Assembly: GCF_023156585.1 (NCBI RefSeq)
Contig: NZ_JALNMI010000001.1
Coordinates: 682,001 to 746,000, forward strand
Direction: 5' to 3'
DNA: 64,000 bases
DNA from: Subsaxibacter sp. CAU 1640
GTDB taxonomy: Bacteria; Bacteroidota; Bacteroidia; Flavobacteriales; Flavobacteriaceae
The notes under the pieces were generated by a model, which made no database searches, was not told the DNA's origin, and saw only the letters and a program-made list of their open reading frames with translations. Below are positions 54,302 through 63,085 of the stretch, piece after piece. Made by a program: the position numbers and the translations under genes. Every line of letters begins with the position of its first letter. The stretch's first letter is position 1.

Positions 54302-55366
54302 ATGCAACTGTACAATACTTTAAGCGCTAAAGAAAGAGCCGAACTTATTGAACAAGCAGGCAAAGACCGCTTGACGATCTCTTTCTATGCCTATGCCAAG
54401 ATTGGCAATCCTGAAATTTTAAGAAATCACTTGTTTTTAGTCTGGAACGAATTAGATGTTCTGGGTCGTATTTATGTGGCTCATGAAGGTATCAATGCGC
54501 AACTATCCATACCTGCGGATAATTTTAACAAGTTCAAAGAACATTTGGATACTATTAGTTTTCTAGAAGATGTCCGATTGAACATTGCCGTTGAACAAAA
54601 TAATTTTGCTTTTTTAAAATTGAAAGTAAAAGTTCGTGACAAAATTGTAGCTGACGGATTGAATGACGATACCTTTGATGTGACCAACAAAGGAATTCAT
54701 GTAGATGCTCAAAAATTCAATGAACTGATTGAAGATGAGAACACCATTCTGGTAGATATGCGCAACCATTATGAGAGTGAAATAGGCCATTTCAAAAATG
54801 CCATTACACCTGATGTAGATACCTTTAGGGAATCCTTGGATATTATTGAAGAAGATTTAAAAGACCACAAGGAAGATAAAAATCTTGTTATGTATTGTAC
54901 CGGAGGTATACGTTGTGAAAAAGCAAGTGCTTACTACAAACATAAAGGGTTTAAAAACGTTTACCAACTCGAAGGTGGAATCATAAACTATGTGCGCCAA
55001 ATTAACGAAAAAGGTTTAGACAATAAGTTCATAGGAAAGAACTTTGTGTTTGACGAGCGGCGTTCCGAGAGAATCTCTGATGATGTCATTGCGCATTGCC
55101 ATCAGTGTGGTAAACCTGCAGACTTACATACTAATTGTGCGAATGAGGCATGTCATTTGTTGTTCATACAATGTGAGGAGTGTAAGGAAAAAATGGAAAA
55201 TTGTTGTTCAACCAACTGCATGGAAATAAATCGTATGCCTTATGAAGAACAAAAGGCATTGCGAAAAGGACAAGGTAATAGCAACGACATTTTCAAAAAA
55301 GGTAGAGCAGACCATCTGCCTTTTAAAAAAGACTTAAGGAACATTTTTGAAGTTCTAAAAAAATAG
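54302..55366 (+). CDS. trhO: tRNA uridine(34) hydroxylase TrhO (rhodanese-like)
   Basis: A 354-residue TrhO/YceA protein, which hydroxylates U34 of certain tRNAs with oxygen. It has the N-terminal acylphosphatase-like domain, a central rhodanese domain with the active-site C199 in YCTGGIRCEKAS, and a C-terminal cysteine-rich tail (CHQCGKP... CEECKEKMENCC) typical of the longer members. It has its own promoter and a terminator. Confidence 0.93.
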   Translation: MQLYNTLSAKERAELIEQAGKDRLTISFYAYAKIGNPEILRNHLFLVWNELDVLGRIYVAHEGINAQLSIPADNFNKFKEHLDTISFLEDVRLNIAVEQNNFAFLKLKVKVRDKIVADGLNDDTFDVTNKGIHVDAQKFNELIEDENTILVDMRNHYESEIGHFKNAITPDVDTFRESLDIIEEDLKDHKEDKNLVMYCTGGIRCEKASAYYKHKGFKNVYQLEGGIINYVRQINEKGLDNKFIGKNFVFDERRSERISDDVIAHCHQCGKPADLHTNCANEACHLLFIQCEECKEKMENCCSTNCMEINRMPYEEQKALRKGQGNSNDIFKKGRADHLPFKKDLRNIFEVLKK

Positions 55367-55394
55367 AAAAGGCTTCCATTTGGAAGCCTTTTTT
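55367..55394. terminator. Bidirectional terminator between trhO and the M23 peptidase gene
   Basis: A perfect stem AAAAGGCTTCC/GGAAGCCTTTT with a four-base ATTT loop, A-rich on one side and T-rich on the other, so it can end both convergent transcripts. Confidence 0.88.
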
Positions 55395-55401
55395 GTAATT
55401 G

Positions 55402-56826
55402 TTATTCTTTAATAATTTTAATGGTTTTCCTTTGACCAGAATCGCTTTCTAAATTCAAAAAGTAGATGCCATTTGAAAGGGTTTCTAGATTAATTTCTTT
55501 AATACCTTCTGAATTATTCGAGATAACTTTTATCTGCTTACCTAACATATCGACCACAATTGCCTTTTCAATCTTTAAGGGTGATGATATTGAAACGACG
55601 TTATTAAAAGGGTTTGGATAGATTGATGTATTGTTGAACTCTTCCTCTCCTATTCCCAAAGCTCCAGTTATATTAAAAGAATGAGTAACCGTTTGGCCTT
55701 GATAGGTAGCTTGCCATTTCCACTCACCATTCATATCATAAATTCCAGAAAAATACCAATACCACCATGATGCGTAATAATTATCAGTAAAATTAAAATC
55801 CCAATTATAAAGAACTGAATTGTCAGGTTTAATAATTTTTAAATTTATTGATGTGCCACTAGCTTGGTCTCTCATATAAAGTCCAAAGTAAACGGTCGCA
55901 GAAGCATCAAAGTTAGTGCTTTCGTTTGTAGTTTCTTGCGTTGGACAAGTTGGAAATACCGGAGGAGAAGAATGGGTTAAAACTGCATTGATGTTAGGAT
56001 TATTGTAAGGTTTTTGGTTTTGCCACCATGTATCCACATTCATTGAATTGCATGTTCCGGAATATGGGTCAATTAATACATCTTGCCCCACACCATTTAA
56101 CTCAACTTCAGAGTAAGCTTCAAAATGAAGGTGTGGACCCGTTGAATTGCCTGAACTCCCTACAATCCCCAAAAATTCGCCTGCGGCAACCATTTCTCCA
56201 ACATTTTTCGTGGTAAGGGAATTCTGTTTCATATGTCCGTACAAAGCAACACTACCATCAGCATGTTGTACGTACACTGCGTTCCAATTCCCGCCACTTA
56301 ACGAGCAGCTTCTGTCAAAGTTGGAGCTTGCCTTGTAAAGAATTTGGCCTGGAGCGGCAGCAATGATTTCCACCTCATCATAATCCATCATCTTCCATGA
56401 AAAAGGCCAATTGAAGATATCCATCCCAGCATGATTATAACCTCCTGTGGTGTCATAAGTACGCGAACCACAATTGTAATCTAGCACTTGATTTGGATAG
56501 GACGGATTTTGATCAACATAGTTAGAAATACCCCAAACATCGTTATATTCTAAACCATCTTTCTTTTTTATAGGCCAGATAAACAATGGATGGCTGCCTC
56601 TATTGGCTTGGTTGTATGATAACCTGTTTTGAGTTTTTAACTCTTGAATACTAGTTTTCAATTCGTTGAGAACTGCTGTGCGCTGTTCGTCAGTTAGGCA
56701 AGGTATTTTGTTTTCATTGAAAACAAATTGCCCTCCTCCGTCAGGAGTAAAATGAGTTTGAGCTTGAAACGAATAAGCGGTCAACAAAAAAATAACCGCA
56801 AAAAATGGAGTAGAGTTTAATTTCAT
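55402..56826 (-). CDS. Secreted M23 metallopeptidase with T9SS sorting domain
   Basis: A 474-residue exported protein: signal peptide (about 1-22), M23/LytM peptidase domain with zinc ligands H132 and D136 (YNHAGMDI), H198 (YGHMK) and H232/H234 (GPHLHFE), a beta-rich middle, and a C-terminal type A sorting domain (about 400-474: SIYPNPFNNVVSI, GIYFLNLES, KTIKIIKE). It should cross the outer membrane by the type IX system and cut peptidoglycan or other peptides outside the cell, for example of other bacteria. The catalytic residues are intact. Confidence 0.92.
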   Translation of the reverse strand: MKLNSTPFFAVIFLLTAYSFQAQTHFTPDGGGQFVFNENKIPCLTDEQRTAVLNELKTSIQELKTQNRLSYNQANRGSHPLFIWPIKKKDGLEYNDVWGISNYVDQNPSYPNQVLDYNCGSRTYDTTGGYNHAGMDIFNWPFSWKMMDYDEVEIIAAAPGQILYKASSNFDRSCSLSGGNWNAVYVQHADGSVALYGHMKQNSLTTKNVGEMVAAGEFLGIVGSSGNSTGPHLHFEAYSEVELNGVGQDVLIDPYSGTCNSMNVDTWWQNQKPYNNPNINAVLTHSSPPVFPTCPTQETTNESTNFDASATVYFGLYMRDQASGTSINLKIIKPDNSVLYNWDFNFTDNYYASWWYWYFSGIYDMNGEWKWQATYQGQTVTHSFNITGALGIGEEEFNNTSIYPNPFNNVVSISSPLKIEKAIVVDMLGKQIKVISNNSEGIKEINLETLSNGIYFLNLESDSGQRKTIKIIKE

Positions 56827-56922
56827 AATAAATGAATTATTGATTATATGGTTTCATCGTTGAATTATTCAAATGTGAGCAGAAGAAAAGGATAAACTTT
56901 AACCTAGAAGGTTATAAGGGTA

Positions 56923-56953
56923 TAAAAGTAGAAGTTAAACACCTAAAAAACAA
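56923..56953 (-). promoter_or_regulatory. Putative promoter of the M23 peptidase gene
   Basis: On the minus strand TTG (56951-56953), a 20-nt spacer and TACTTTTA (56923-56930) fit the Bacteroidota pattern except for the last -7 base. The leader to the ATG at 56826 would be about 90 nt. Confidence 0.4.
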
Positions 56954-57057
56954 TTGTTTGCAGAATTTTTTTTGTTGTGGATACATATAAATATTCCAAT
57001 CTTTAACTTAATAAATAATCTTATCTTTACATTTTAAAACAAATTATTAATCGTCGT

Positions 57058-57075
57058 TCGTTACGCGCGTAACGA
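57058..57075. promoter_or_regulatory. Perfect 18-bp palindrome before ricT
   Basis: TCGTTACGCGCGTAACGA is its own reverse complement and lies 16 nt before the ricT ATG at 57092. A weak -7-like TATCTTTA is at 57022-57029, so the palindrome would be in the leader. It is GC-rich in an AT-rich region. It could be an operator or an RNA hairpin near the ribosome site. Confidence 0.6.
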
Positions 57076-57091
57076 GTTATATATAATCAAT

Positions 57092-58342
57092 ATGAGTTGC
57101 AAAAGTTGCTCAACCGAGAAGGATGGACAACCAAGGGGATGCAAAAACAACGGTACTTGTGGCACAGATAGTTGCAATAAGTTGACAGTTTTTGATTGGT
57201 TGGCCAATATGTCGCTTCCTCAAGGACAAGAAATGTTTCAAGGAGTTGAAGTTCGTTTTAAAAATGGAAGGAAGCAATACTATAAGAATACAGAAAATCT
57301 TACATTAAGCATAGGCGATGTTGTAGCTACACAAGCACAATCGGGTCATGACATAGGCATGGTAACGTTGACAGGAGAATTGGTTAAAATTCAAATGAAG
57401 CGTAAAAAGGTTGACATCAACAATGAAGAAGAGGTGATGAAAATCTATCGGAAAGCATCTCAAAGAGATATCGATGTTTGGTCTGAAGCTCGTGATCGAG
57501 AAGAACCTATGAAGGTGAAGGCACGTCAATTTGCCATTGATCTTAAACTTCAAATGAAGATCTCGGATATAGAGTTTCAGGGAGATGCCAGTAAGGCCAC
57601 ATTTTACTATACAGCAGAAGAGCGCGTAGATTTCAGAGAACTTATCAAACTATTCGCTAAAGAATTTAGGACCAGGATAGAAATGAAACAAGTCGGTTTT
57701 CGTCAAGAAGCATCAAGGCTTGGAGGTATTGGTTCTTGTGGACGAGAGCTTTGTTGCTCTACTTGGCTTACTGACTTTAGGAGTGTGAGCACATCAGCAG
57801 CAAGGTATCAACAACTGTCATTGAATCCTTTAAAATTGGCAGGCCAATGTGGCAAATTGAAATGCTGCTTAAATTATGAGCTTGATGCTTACTTGGATGC
57901 CTTAAAAGATTTTCCAAAAACAGACACTAAACTTTACACAGAAAAGGGAACGGCCATTTGTCAAAAGACGGATATTTTTAAAGGCTTTATGTGGTTTGCC
58001 TATGAAGGAGAATGGATGAATTGGCATAAGCTCACGACCGAGCAAGCAAAGGAAATCATTGAACTCAACAAGAACAAGCAAAAAGTCGCAAGCCTGGAAG
58101 AGTATGCTGCAGACCTTGTTGAAGAAGTAAAGGCGGATTATGAAAACGTCGTCGGTCAAGACAGTTTAACAAGATTTGATAGTCCAAAACGAAAAAATAA
58201 ACGTAGAAATAAGAGAGGAAGGCAAAAGAGCAAGGGGAATCCCAATCAAGCAGGTCAACAGACATCTCAACAACAACCAAATAAGTCGAAAAAGCGCCCA
58301 AAAAATAGACCTTCAAAACCAAAGAACAACAATGCCAAATAA
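57092..58342 (+). CDS. ricT: PSP1 domain protein RicT
   Basis: A 416-residue RicT/YaaT homolog. A cysteine-rich N-terminus (MSCKSCSTEKDG, CKNNGTCGTDSC) precedes the PSP1 domain (about 50-290), which carries SCGRELCCSTWL and GQCGKLKCCLNYE, the likely Fe-S ligands. The last 50 residues are Lys/Arg/Gln/Asn-rich and disordered. In Bacillus the Ric complex assists RNase Y-dependent mRNA processing; its job in Bacteroidota is not clear. The end overlaps gldH by 11 nt. Confidence 0.92.
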   Translation: MSCKSCSTEKDGQPRGCKNNGTCGTDSCNKLTVFDWLANMSLPQGQEMFQGVEVRFKNGRKQYYKNTENLTLSIGDVVATQAQSGHDIGMVTLTGELVKIQMKRKKVDINNEEEVMKIYRKASQRDIDVWSEARDREEPMKVKARQFAIDLKLQMKISDIEFQGDASKATFYYTAEERVDFRELIKLFAKEFRTRIEMKQVGFRQEASRLGGIGSCGRELCCSTWLTDFRSVSTSAARYQQLSLNPLKLAGQCGKLKCCLNYELDAYLDALKDFPKTDTKLYTEKGTAICQKTDIFKGFMWFAYEGEWMNWHKLTTEQAKEIIELNKNKQKVASLEEYAADLVEEVKADYENVVGQDSLTRFDSPKRKNKRRNKRGRQKSKGNPNQAGQQTSQQQPNKSKKRPKNRPSKPKNNNAK

Positions 58343-58826
58343 AACACCTTGGGTCATCCTATTGTTTGTATTTTTTTTGAGTTCGTGCGATTCCAAACAA
58401 GTATTTGACGAATATCGATCTGTGCCAAATTCTTGGAATAAAGACTCTGTTATGTCATTCAAAGTGAACCCTCCCGATTCCATCAAACCGTATAATTTGT
58501 TTGTAAATGTGCGGAACACAAACTCCTATAAGTTCAGTAATCTCTTTCTGATCGTAGAAATGGTTTATCCCCATGGAAAGACAACCACTGATACTCTTGA
58601 ATATCAAATGGCAAAGCCTAATGGGGAATTGTTAGGAGAGGGTTTTACAGACATCAAGGAGAACAAACTTTGGTATAAAGGATATGAAAAACCGTTTGTT
58701 TTTGAGGAAAAAGGAGAGTATAATATCAATATTCAACATGCTATGCGAAATAATGGAGCTGTAAATGGCGTTGATAATCTAGAAGGTATTACAGATGTTG
58801 GATTTCGTATAGAAAGCATCAACTAA
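58332..58826 (+). CDS. gldH: Gliding motility lipoprotein GldH
   Basis: A 164-residue lipoprotein with lipobox LSSC (C19), counted from the ATG at 58332, which puts the signal peptide at the N-terminus. The body (FDEYRSVPNSWNKDSVMSFKV, YNLFVNVRNTNSYKFSNLFLIVEM, GYEKPFVFEEKGEYNINIQHAMR) is GldH, one of the lipoproteins needed for gliding in Flavobacterium. The frame extends to 58176 but that part is inside ricT. The order ricT-gldH-PBP1A is familiar in Flavobacteriia. Confidence 0.93.
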   Translation: MPNKTPWVILLFVFFLSSCDSKQVFDEYRSVPNSWNKDSVMSFKVNPPDSIKPYNLFVNVRNTNSYKFSNLFLIVEMVYPHGKTTTDTLEYQMAKPNGELLGEGFTDIKENKLWYKGYEKPFVFEEKGEYNINIQHAMRNNGAVNGVDNLEGITDVGFRIESIN

Positions 58827-58838
58827 ATAATTTTTGTC

Positions 58839-61151
58839 ATGGCTAAAAAGAAAGCAATTTCACAGGATTTTTCAAAATATATCAAATGGTTTTGGATGAC
58901 TTTTTGTGGAGGGGTCTTGCTAATCGTTTTTCTGTTTTTATTGGCTTCTTGGGGAGCGTTTGGTGAAATGCCAGATCATACGGTTTTAGAGAATCCAAAC
59001 ACGAATTTGGCAACAGAAATTATTTCTTCTGATGGTAAAACACTGGGCAAATTTTATTTGAATGACAATAGGACACCTGTCGATTACAGTGAACTTCCAA
59101 AACATCTTGTAGATGCTTTGATTGCAACTGAAGATGCTCGTTTTCACGAACACTCCGGAATTGATGGGCGAGGCACTTTAAGGGCAATTGTAAAACTTGG
59201 GTCTGGTGGAGGAGCTAGTACTATTTCCCAGCAACTTGCTAAACAGCTTTTTCATGGTGAAGGATCAAAGAACATCGTAGAAAGAGCATTGCAAAAAATC
59301 AAGGAATGGATCATTGCAACCCGTTTGGAACGCCAGTATACAAAAGAAGAAATCATTGCCATGTATTTCAATATCTATGATTTTGGAAACAATGCAGACG
59401 GCATAAGAAGTGCCGCTAGTATTTATTTTGGTAAAGAACCACATGAGCTCGATTTGAGAGAGTCGGCCATGCTTGTCGGAATGTTCAAAAACTCATCACT
59501 ATATAATCCAAGACCACATCGAAATCCTGAAGGTACAAAAAACAGGAGGGACGTTGTATTGAGCCAAATGGAGAAATATGATTATATTGATGAGGCTACC
59601 AAAGATTCTATTCAGAAATTGGATTTAGGTTTACACTACTCACCTCAATCACATAAAGAAGGAACGGCAACTTATTTTAGGGCCTATCTTCAGGACTTTA
59701 TGAAAAAATGGATCAATGAAAATCCAAAATCTGATGGGTCAAAATACAATCTTTACAATAGTGGTTTGAAAATCTACACCACTATCGATTCGAGAATGCA
59801 AAAGTATGCAGAAGATGCTGTTGAGAAACATATGGCAAAGTTACAAGCCGAATTTTTTCATCAGAATACACCAGATAGAAACAAGACAGCTCCTTTTGTG
59901 GGATTGACCAATGAAGAAATTGACAAGCTACTCAACCAAAGTATTCGTCAATCAGAGCGTTGGAGAGTTTTAAGATTGCAAGGAAAATCTGAAAAGGAAA
60001 TTGTGGCTTCTTTTGATAAACCAACTCCTATGACTATTTTTTCATGGAAAGGAGAGATAGATACCATCATGAAACCTATGGATTCCATGCGTTATTACAA
60101 AACGTTCTTGCATACAGGAATGATGTCCATGGAGCCGCAAACAGGTCATGTGAAGGCTTGGGTAGGAGGCATCAACATGAAACATTTTCAATATGATCAT
60201 GTAAAGCAAGGAAAACGACAAGTTGGTTCAACGTTTAAACCCTTTGTGTATGCCACAGCAATAGATCAATTGCATTTATCGCCATGTGATACGTTCCCAA
60301 ATACACCTATTACTATTGAAGCAATGAAGTTTGGCAATCCATTACCTTGGACAGCTAAAAATTCTGATGGTAAATATGGAGGCTTCAGAACCTTGAAAAA
60401 TGCTTTGGCAAATTCAATCAATACCATTACAGCACGTTTAATGGACAAAGTGGGACCAGAACCTGTAATCGATATGGCCAAAAACCTCGGTATTGAGTCG
60501 GAAATTCCGGCCGTTCCGGCTATTGCTTTAGGAACACCTGATTTGAGTGTTTATGAAATGGTAGCCGCATATGGTACATTTGCAAATAAGGGAGTTTATA
60601 ATAAACCAGTAATGATTACCCGTATCGAAGATAAAAATGGCACAACCCTTTTCCAGTTTACTCCCGAAAGTAGAGATGTGTTAAGCGAAGAGGTTGCATA
60701 CGTTACCACAAATCTGATGGAAGGGGTTACCGAAGGAGGTTCAGGAACTCGTTTAAGAACCACCTGGGCGACCAACAACCAAGTTTATAAAGAAATCATA
60801 ACGGGCTATCCTTATGGTTTTACGAACCCGATAGCTGGTAAAACTGGGACAACGCAAAATCAAAGTGACGGATGGTTTATGGGAATGGTGCCAAATTTGG
60901 TTACAGGCGTTTGGGTTGGAGCCGAAGATAGAGCTGCACATTTTAAATCCATTACTTATGGACAAGGAGCATCTATGGCACTGCCAATTTGGGGAATTTA
61001 TATGAAGAGTTGTTATGCTGATAAAAGCCTAGATGTTTCCACGGCTGAATTTGAACGTCCAAAAGAACTTTCAATAAATGTCGACTGCAGTAGATCGAGA
61101 AGCGATACTTCGTCAGACACGGAAGGATTTATTGATGAATTGGATTTTTAA
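58839..61151 (+). CDS. Penicillin-binding protein 1A (bifunctional peptidoglycan synthase)
   Basis: A 770-residue class A PBP. One membrane anchor at about 18-38; glycosyltransferase (GT51) domain at about 60-240 with the catalytic Glu in TEDARFHEHSG (E98) and STISQQLAKQL; transpeptidase domain with active serine S464 (GSTFKPF) and KTGTT near residue 670. It polymerises and cross-links peptidoglycan outside the inner membrane. It follows gldH by 12 nt and is followed by a terminator. Confidence 0.95.
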   Translation: MAKKKAISQDFSKYIKWFWMTFCGGVLLIVFLFLLASWGAFGEMPDHTVLENPNTNLATEIISSDGKTLGKFYLNDNRTPVDYSELPKHLVDALIATEDARFHEHSGIDGRGTLRAIVKLGSGGGASTISQQLAKQLFHGEGSKNIVERALQKIKEWIIATRLERQYTKEEIIAMYFNIYDFGNNADGIRSAASIYFGKEPHELDLRESAMLVGMFKNSSLYNPRPHRNPEGTKNRRDVVLSQMEKYDYIDEATKDSIQKLDLGLHYSPQSHKEGTATYFRAYLQDFMKKWINENPKSDGSKYNLYNSGLKIYTTIDSRMQKYAEDAVEKHMAKLQAEFFHQNTPDRNKTAPFVGLTNEEIDKLLNQSIRQSERWRVLRLQGKSEKEIVASFDKPTPMTIFSWKGEIDTIMKPMDSMRYYKTFLHTGMMSMEPQTGHVKAWVGGINMKHFQYDHVKQGKRQVGSTFKPFVYATAIDQLHLSPCDTFPNTPITIEAMKFGNPLPWTAKNSDGKYGGFRTLKNALANSINTITARLMDKVGPEPVIDMAKNLGIESEIPAVPAIALGTPDLSVYEMVAAYGTFANKGVYNKPVMITRIEDKNGTTLFQFTPESRDVLSEEVAYVTTNLMEGVTEGGSGTRLRTTWATNNQVYKEIITGYPYGFTNPIAGKTGTTQNQSDGWFMGMVPNLVTGVWVGAEDRAAHFKSITYGQGASMALPIWGIYMKSCYADKSLDVSTAEFERPKELSINVDCSRSRSDTSSDTEGFIDELDF

Positions 61152-61171
61152 CTTCTTTTAATGTCAGAAAG

Positions 61172-61212
61172 AGCCAATCTAAATTAAGTTTGAATTTTAG
61201 ATTGGCTTTTTT
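61172..61212 (+). terminator. Rho-independent terminator after the PBP1A gene
   Basis: AGCCAATCTAAA pairs with TTTAGATTGGCT over twelve positions around a 12-nt loop, followed by TTTTT. It is 20 nt after the stop. Confidence 0.88.
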
Positions 61213-61245
61213 ATTTTGTATTTTTCGGAATCAAAAAAGTGAAAG

Positions 61246-61947
61246 ATGATCAATAAAAAAGTAGCCAATGTTACTGAAGCAATGAAGGGTGTTAAGGATG
61301 AGATGACACTTATGTTGGGTGGCTTTGGACTGTGTGGAATTCCCGAAAACGCTATCAATGAATTGGTAAAAATGAATGTTAAAGGTCTTACCTGTATCTC
61401 AAATAATGCTGGTGTAGATGATTTTGGACTTGGATTGTTACTTCAAAAGCATCAAATAAAGAAAATGATTTCCTCCTACGTAGGGGAGAACGATGAATTC
61501 GAACGACAAATGTTAAGTGGCGAGTTGGACGTGGAATTGGTGCCACAAGGAACTTTGGTGGAGCGTTGTAGAGCTGCCCAGTCTGGGTTTCCTGCGTTTT
61601 ATACACCTGCAGGATTTGGCACTGAAGTAGCGGAAGGGAAGGAGACCAGAGAATTTAACGGTAAAATGTATGTGCTGGAAATGGCATTTGAAGCTGATTT
61701 TTCGTTCGTGAAGGCTTGGAAAGGCGATGAGGCAGGTAACTTGATTTTCAAGGGGACGGCAAGAAATTTTAATCCTGCGATGTGTGGCGCTGCTAAAATT
61801 ACTGTTGCTGAAGTTGAAGAATTGGTGCCTGTTGGGACACTGGATCCAAACCAAATTCACATTCCAGGAATTTTTATCCAGCGTATTTTTCAAGGAGAAA
61901 AGTATGAAAAACGTATAGAGCAAAGAACAGTCAGAAAAAGAAATTAA
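61246..61947 (+). CDS. scoA: Succinyl-CoA:3-ketoacid CoA transferase subunit A
   Basis: A 233-residue CoA transferase alpha subunit. It begins [35 protein letters not shown] and has [21 protein letters not shown], both typical of ScoA. With ScoB it transfers CoA from succinyl-CoA to acetoacetate, linking ketone-body type acids to the TCA cycle. Three bases separate it from scoB, so both are one operon. Confidence 0.93.
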   Translation: MINKKVANVTEAMKGVKDEMTLMLGGFGLCGIPENAINELVKMNVKGLTCISNNAGVDDFGLGLLLQKHQIKKMISSYVGENDEFERQMLSGELDVELVPQGTLVERCRAAQSGFPAFYTPAGFGTEVAEGKETREFNGKMYVLEMAFEADFSFVKAWKGDEAGNLIFKGTARNFNPAMCGAAKITVAEVEELVPVGTLDPNQIHIPGIFIQRIFQGEKYEKRIEQRTVRKRN

Positions 61948-61949
61948 TT

Positions 61950-62603
61950 ATGCTAGATAAAACAGGAATTGCCAAACGCATTGCAAAGGAAGTCAAAGAT
62001 GGTTACTATGTAAATCTTGGAATTGGAATCCCAACGTTGGTAGCCAATTATGTAAGAGATGACATTGAAGTGGAGTTTCAAAGCGAGAATGGTGTTTTGG
62101 GCATGGGACCTTTTCCTTTTGAAGGAGAAGAAGATGCAGATATCATCAACGCGGGAAAACAGACGATTACAACGTTGCCAGGTGCTAGTTTTTTTGATTC
62201 TTCATTGAGTTTTTCAATGATTCGAGGGCAACACGTTCATTTGACAATATTGGGAGCAATGGAAGTTTCAGAAAATGGTGACATTGCCAACTGGAAAATT
62301 CCCGGTAAAATGGTCAAAGGAATGGGTGGCGCTATGGATTTAGTTGCCAGTGCAGAAAATATCATCGTAGCTATGATGCATACCAATCGAGAAGGCGATT
62401 CAAAGCTCTTGAAAAAATGTACCTTGCCATTAACTGGTGTAGGTTGTGTGAAAAAAATAGTAACAGACTTGGCTGTTTTGGAAGTTACCGATAATGGATT
62501 TAAACTGTTGGAGCGCGCTCCAGGAGTTTCTGTCGAAGAAATTCAGAAAGCTACAGAAGGTAAATTGGTTGTTGAAGGAGATGTTCCCGAAATGATACTA
62601 TAG
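61950..62603 (+). CDS. scoB: Succinyl-CoA:3-ketoacid CoA transferase subunit B
   Basis: A 217-residue beta subunit. The catalytic glutamate is E46 in QSENGVLGMGPFP, and NLGIGIPTLVANYV and PGKMVKGMGGAMDLV are typical. Length is usual. A terminator follows 23 nt after the stop. Confidence 0.95.
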   Translation: MLDKTGIAKRIAKEVKDGYYVNLGIGIPTLVANYVRDDIEVEFQSENGVLGMGPFPFEGEEDADIINAGKQTITTLPGASFFDSSLSFSMIRGQHVHLTILGAMEVSENGDIANWKIPGKMVKGMGGAMDLVASAENIIVAMMHTNREGDSKLLKKCTLPLTGVGCVKKIVTDLAVLEVTDNGFKLLERAPGVSVEEIQKATEGKLVVEGDVPEMIL

Positions 62604-62625
62604 ATATAAAATAAAAGTACTGACA

Positions 62626-62664
62626 ATCCCCTCAAACTAAAATCTAGTTTGAGAGGATTTTTTT
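62626..62664 (+). terminator. Rho-independent terminator after scoAB
   Basis: ATCCCCTCAAACTA pairs with TAGTTTGAGAGGAT (one mismatch) around AAATC, followed by a T-run. Confidence 0.85.
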
Positions 62665-62849
62665 ATGTCAAATTATAATTAACTGGTAAGAATACATTGG
62701 ATGAAGCAACCAAATTATGTAAGAAAAAACTTCATAATGATTGCTAAATGTTAAATTATTATGTATTTCATCGATTTATAATGTATTTTGACTGATTTAT
62801 TCAAAATTAATTTCATCTTTACAAAACCAAATCGAAACAACCGGATTTA

Positions 62850-62990
62850 CCATAACCTAAATTTGTGATAAGCCCCAAATCTATCCTAAATTTAATCAAA
62901 GTAAAACTGAATCAACCAAAAACCTAATTTATGATTTGCCCCAAATCTATCGTAAATTTTGACTTATGAATGCAGCCCCAAATCTACCAA
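62850..62990. repeat. Imperfect repeats around GCCCCAAATCTAYC in a 482-nt gene-free stretch
   Basis: The spacer 62604-63085 has no convincing gene. It holds three copies of GCCCCAAATCTAYC at 62872, 62938 and 62975. The first two are embedded in a longer repeat beginning CCTAAATTTGTGAT / CCTAATTTATGAT and continuing into TAAATTT. Read on the minus strand each copy contains TAGATTTG, which fits the TAnnTTTG promoter box. The nature of the repeats is unknown. Confidence 0.55.
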
Positions 62991-63085
62991 AACCTACTTC
63001 TTTTGAAAGCAAATTGTTCACAACCTTTCAAAATACTTTAAAATTGATGAAAGGCATTCTAATGCTCACCAAAAAAATATTCATG

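Noticed and set aside
58176-58331. Upstream extension of gldH
   Set aside because: It lies inside ricT in another frame; the lipoprotein signal peptide begins at 58332.
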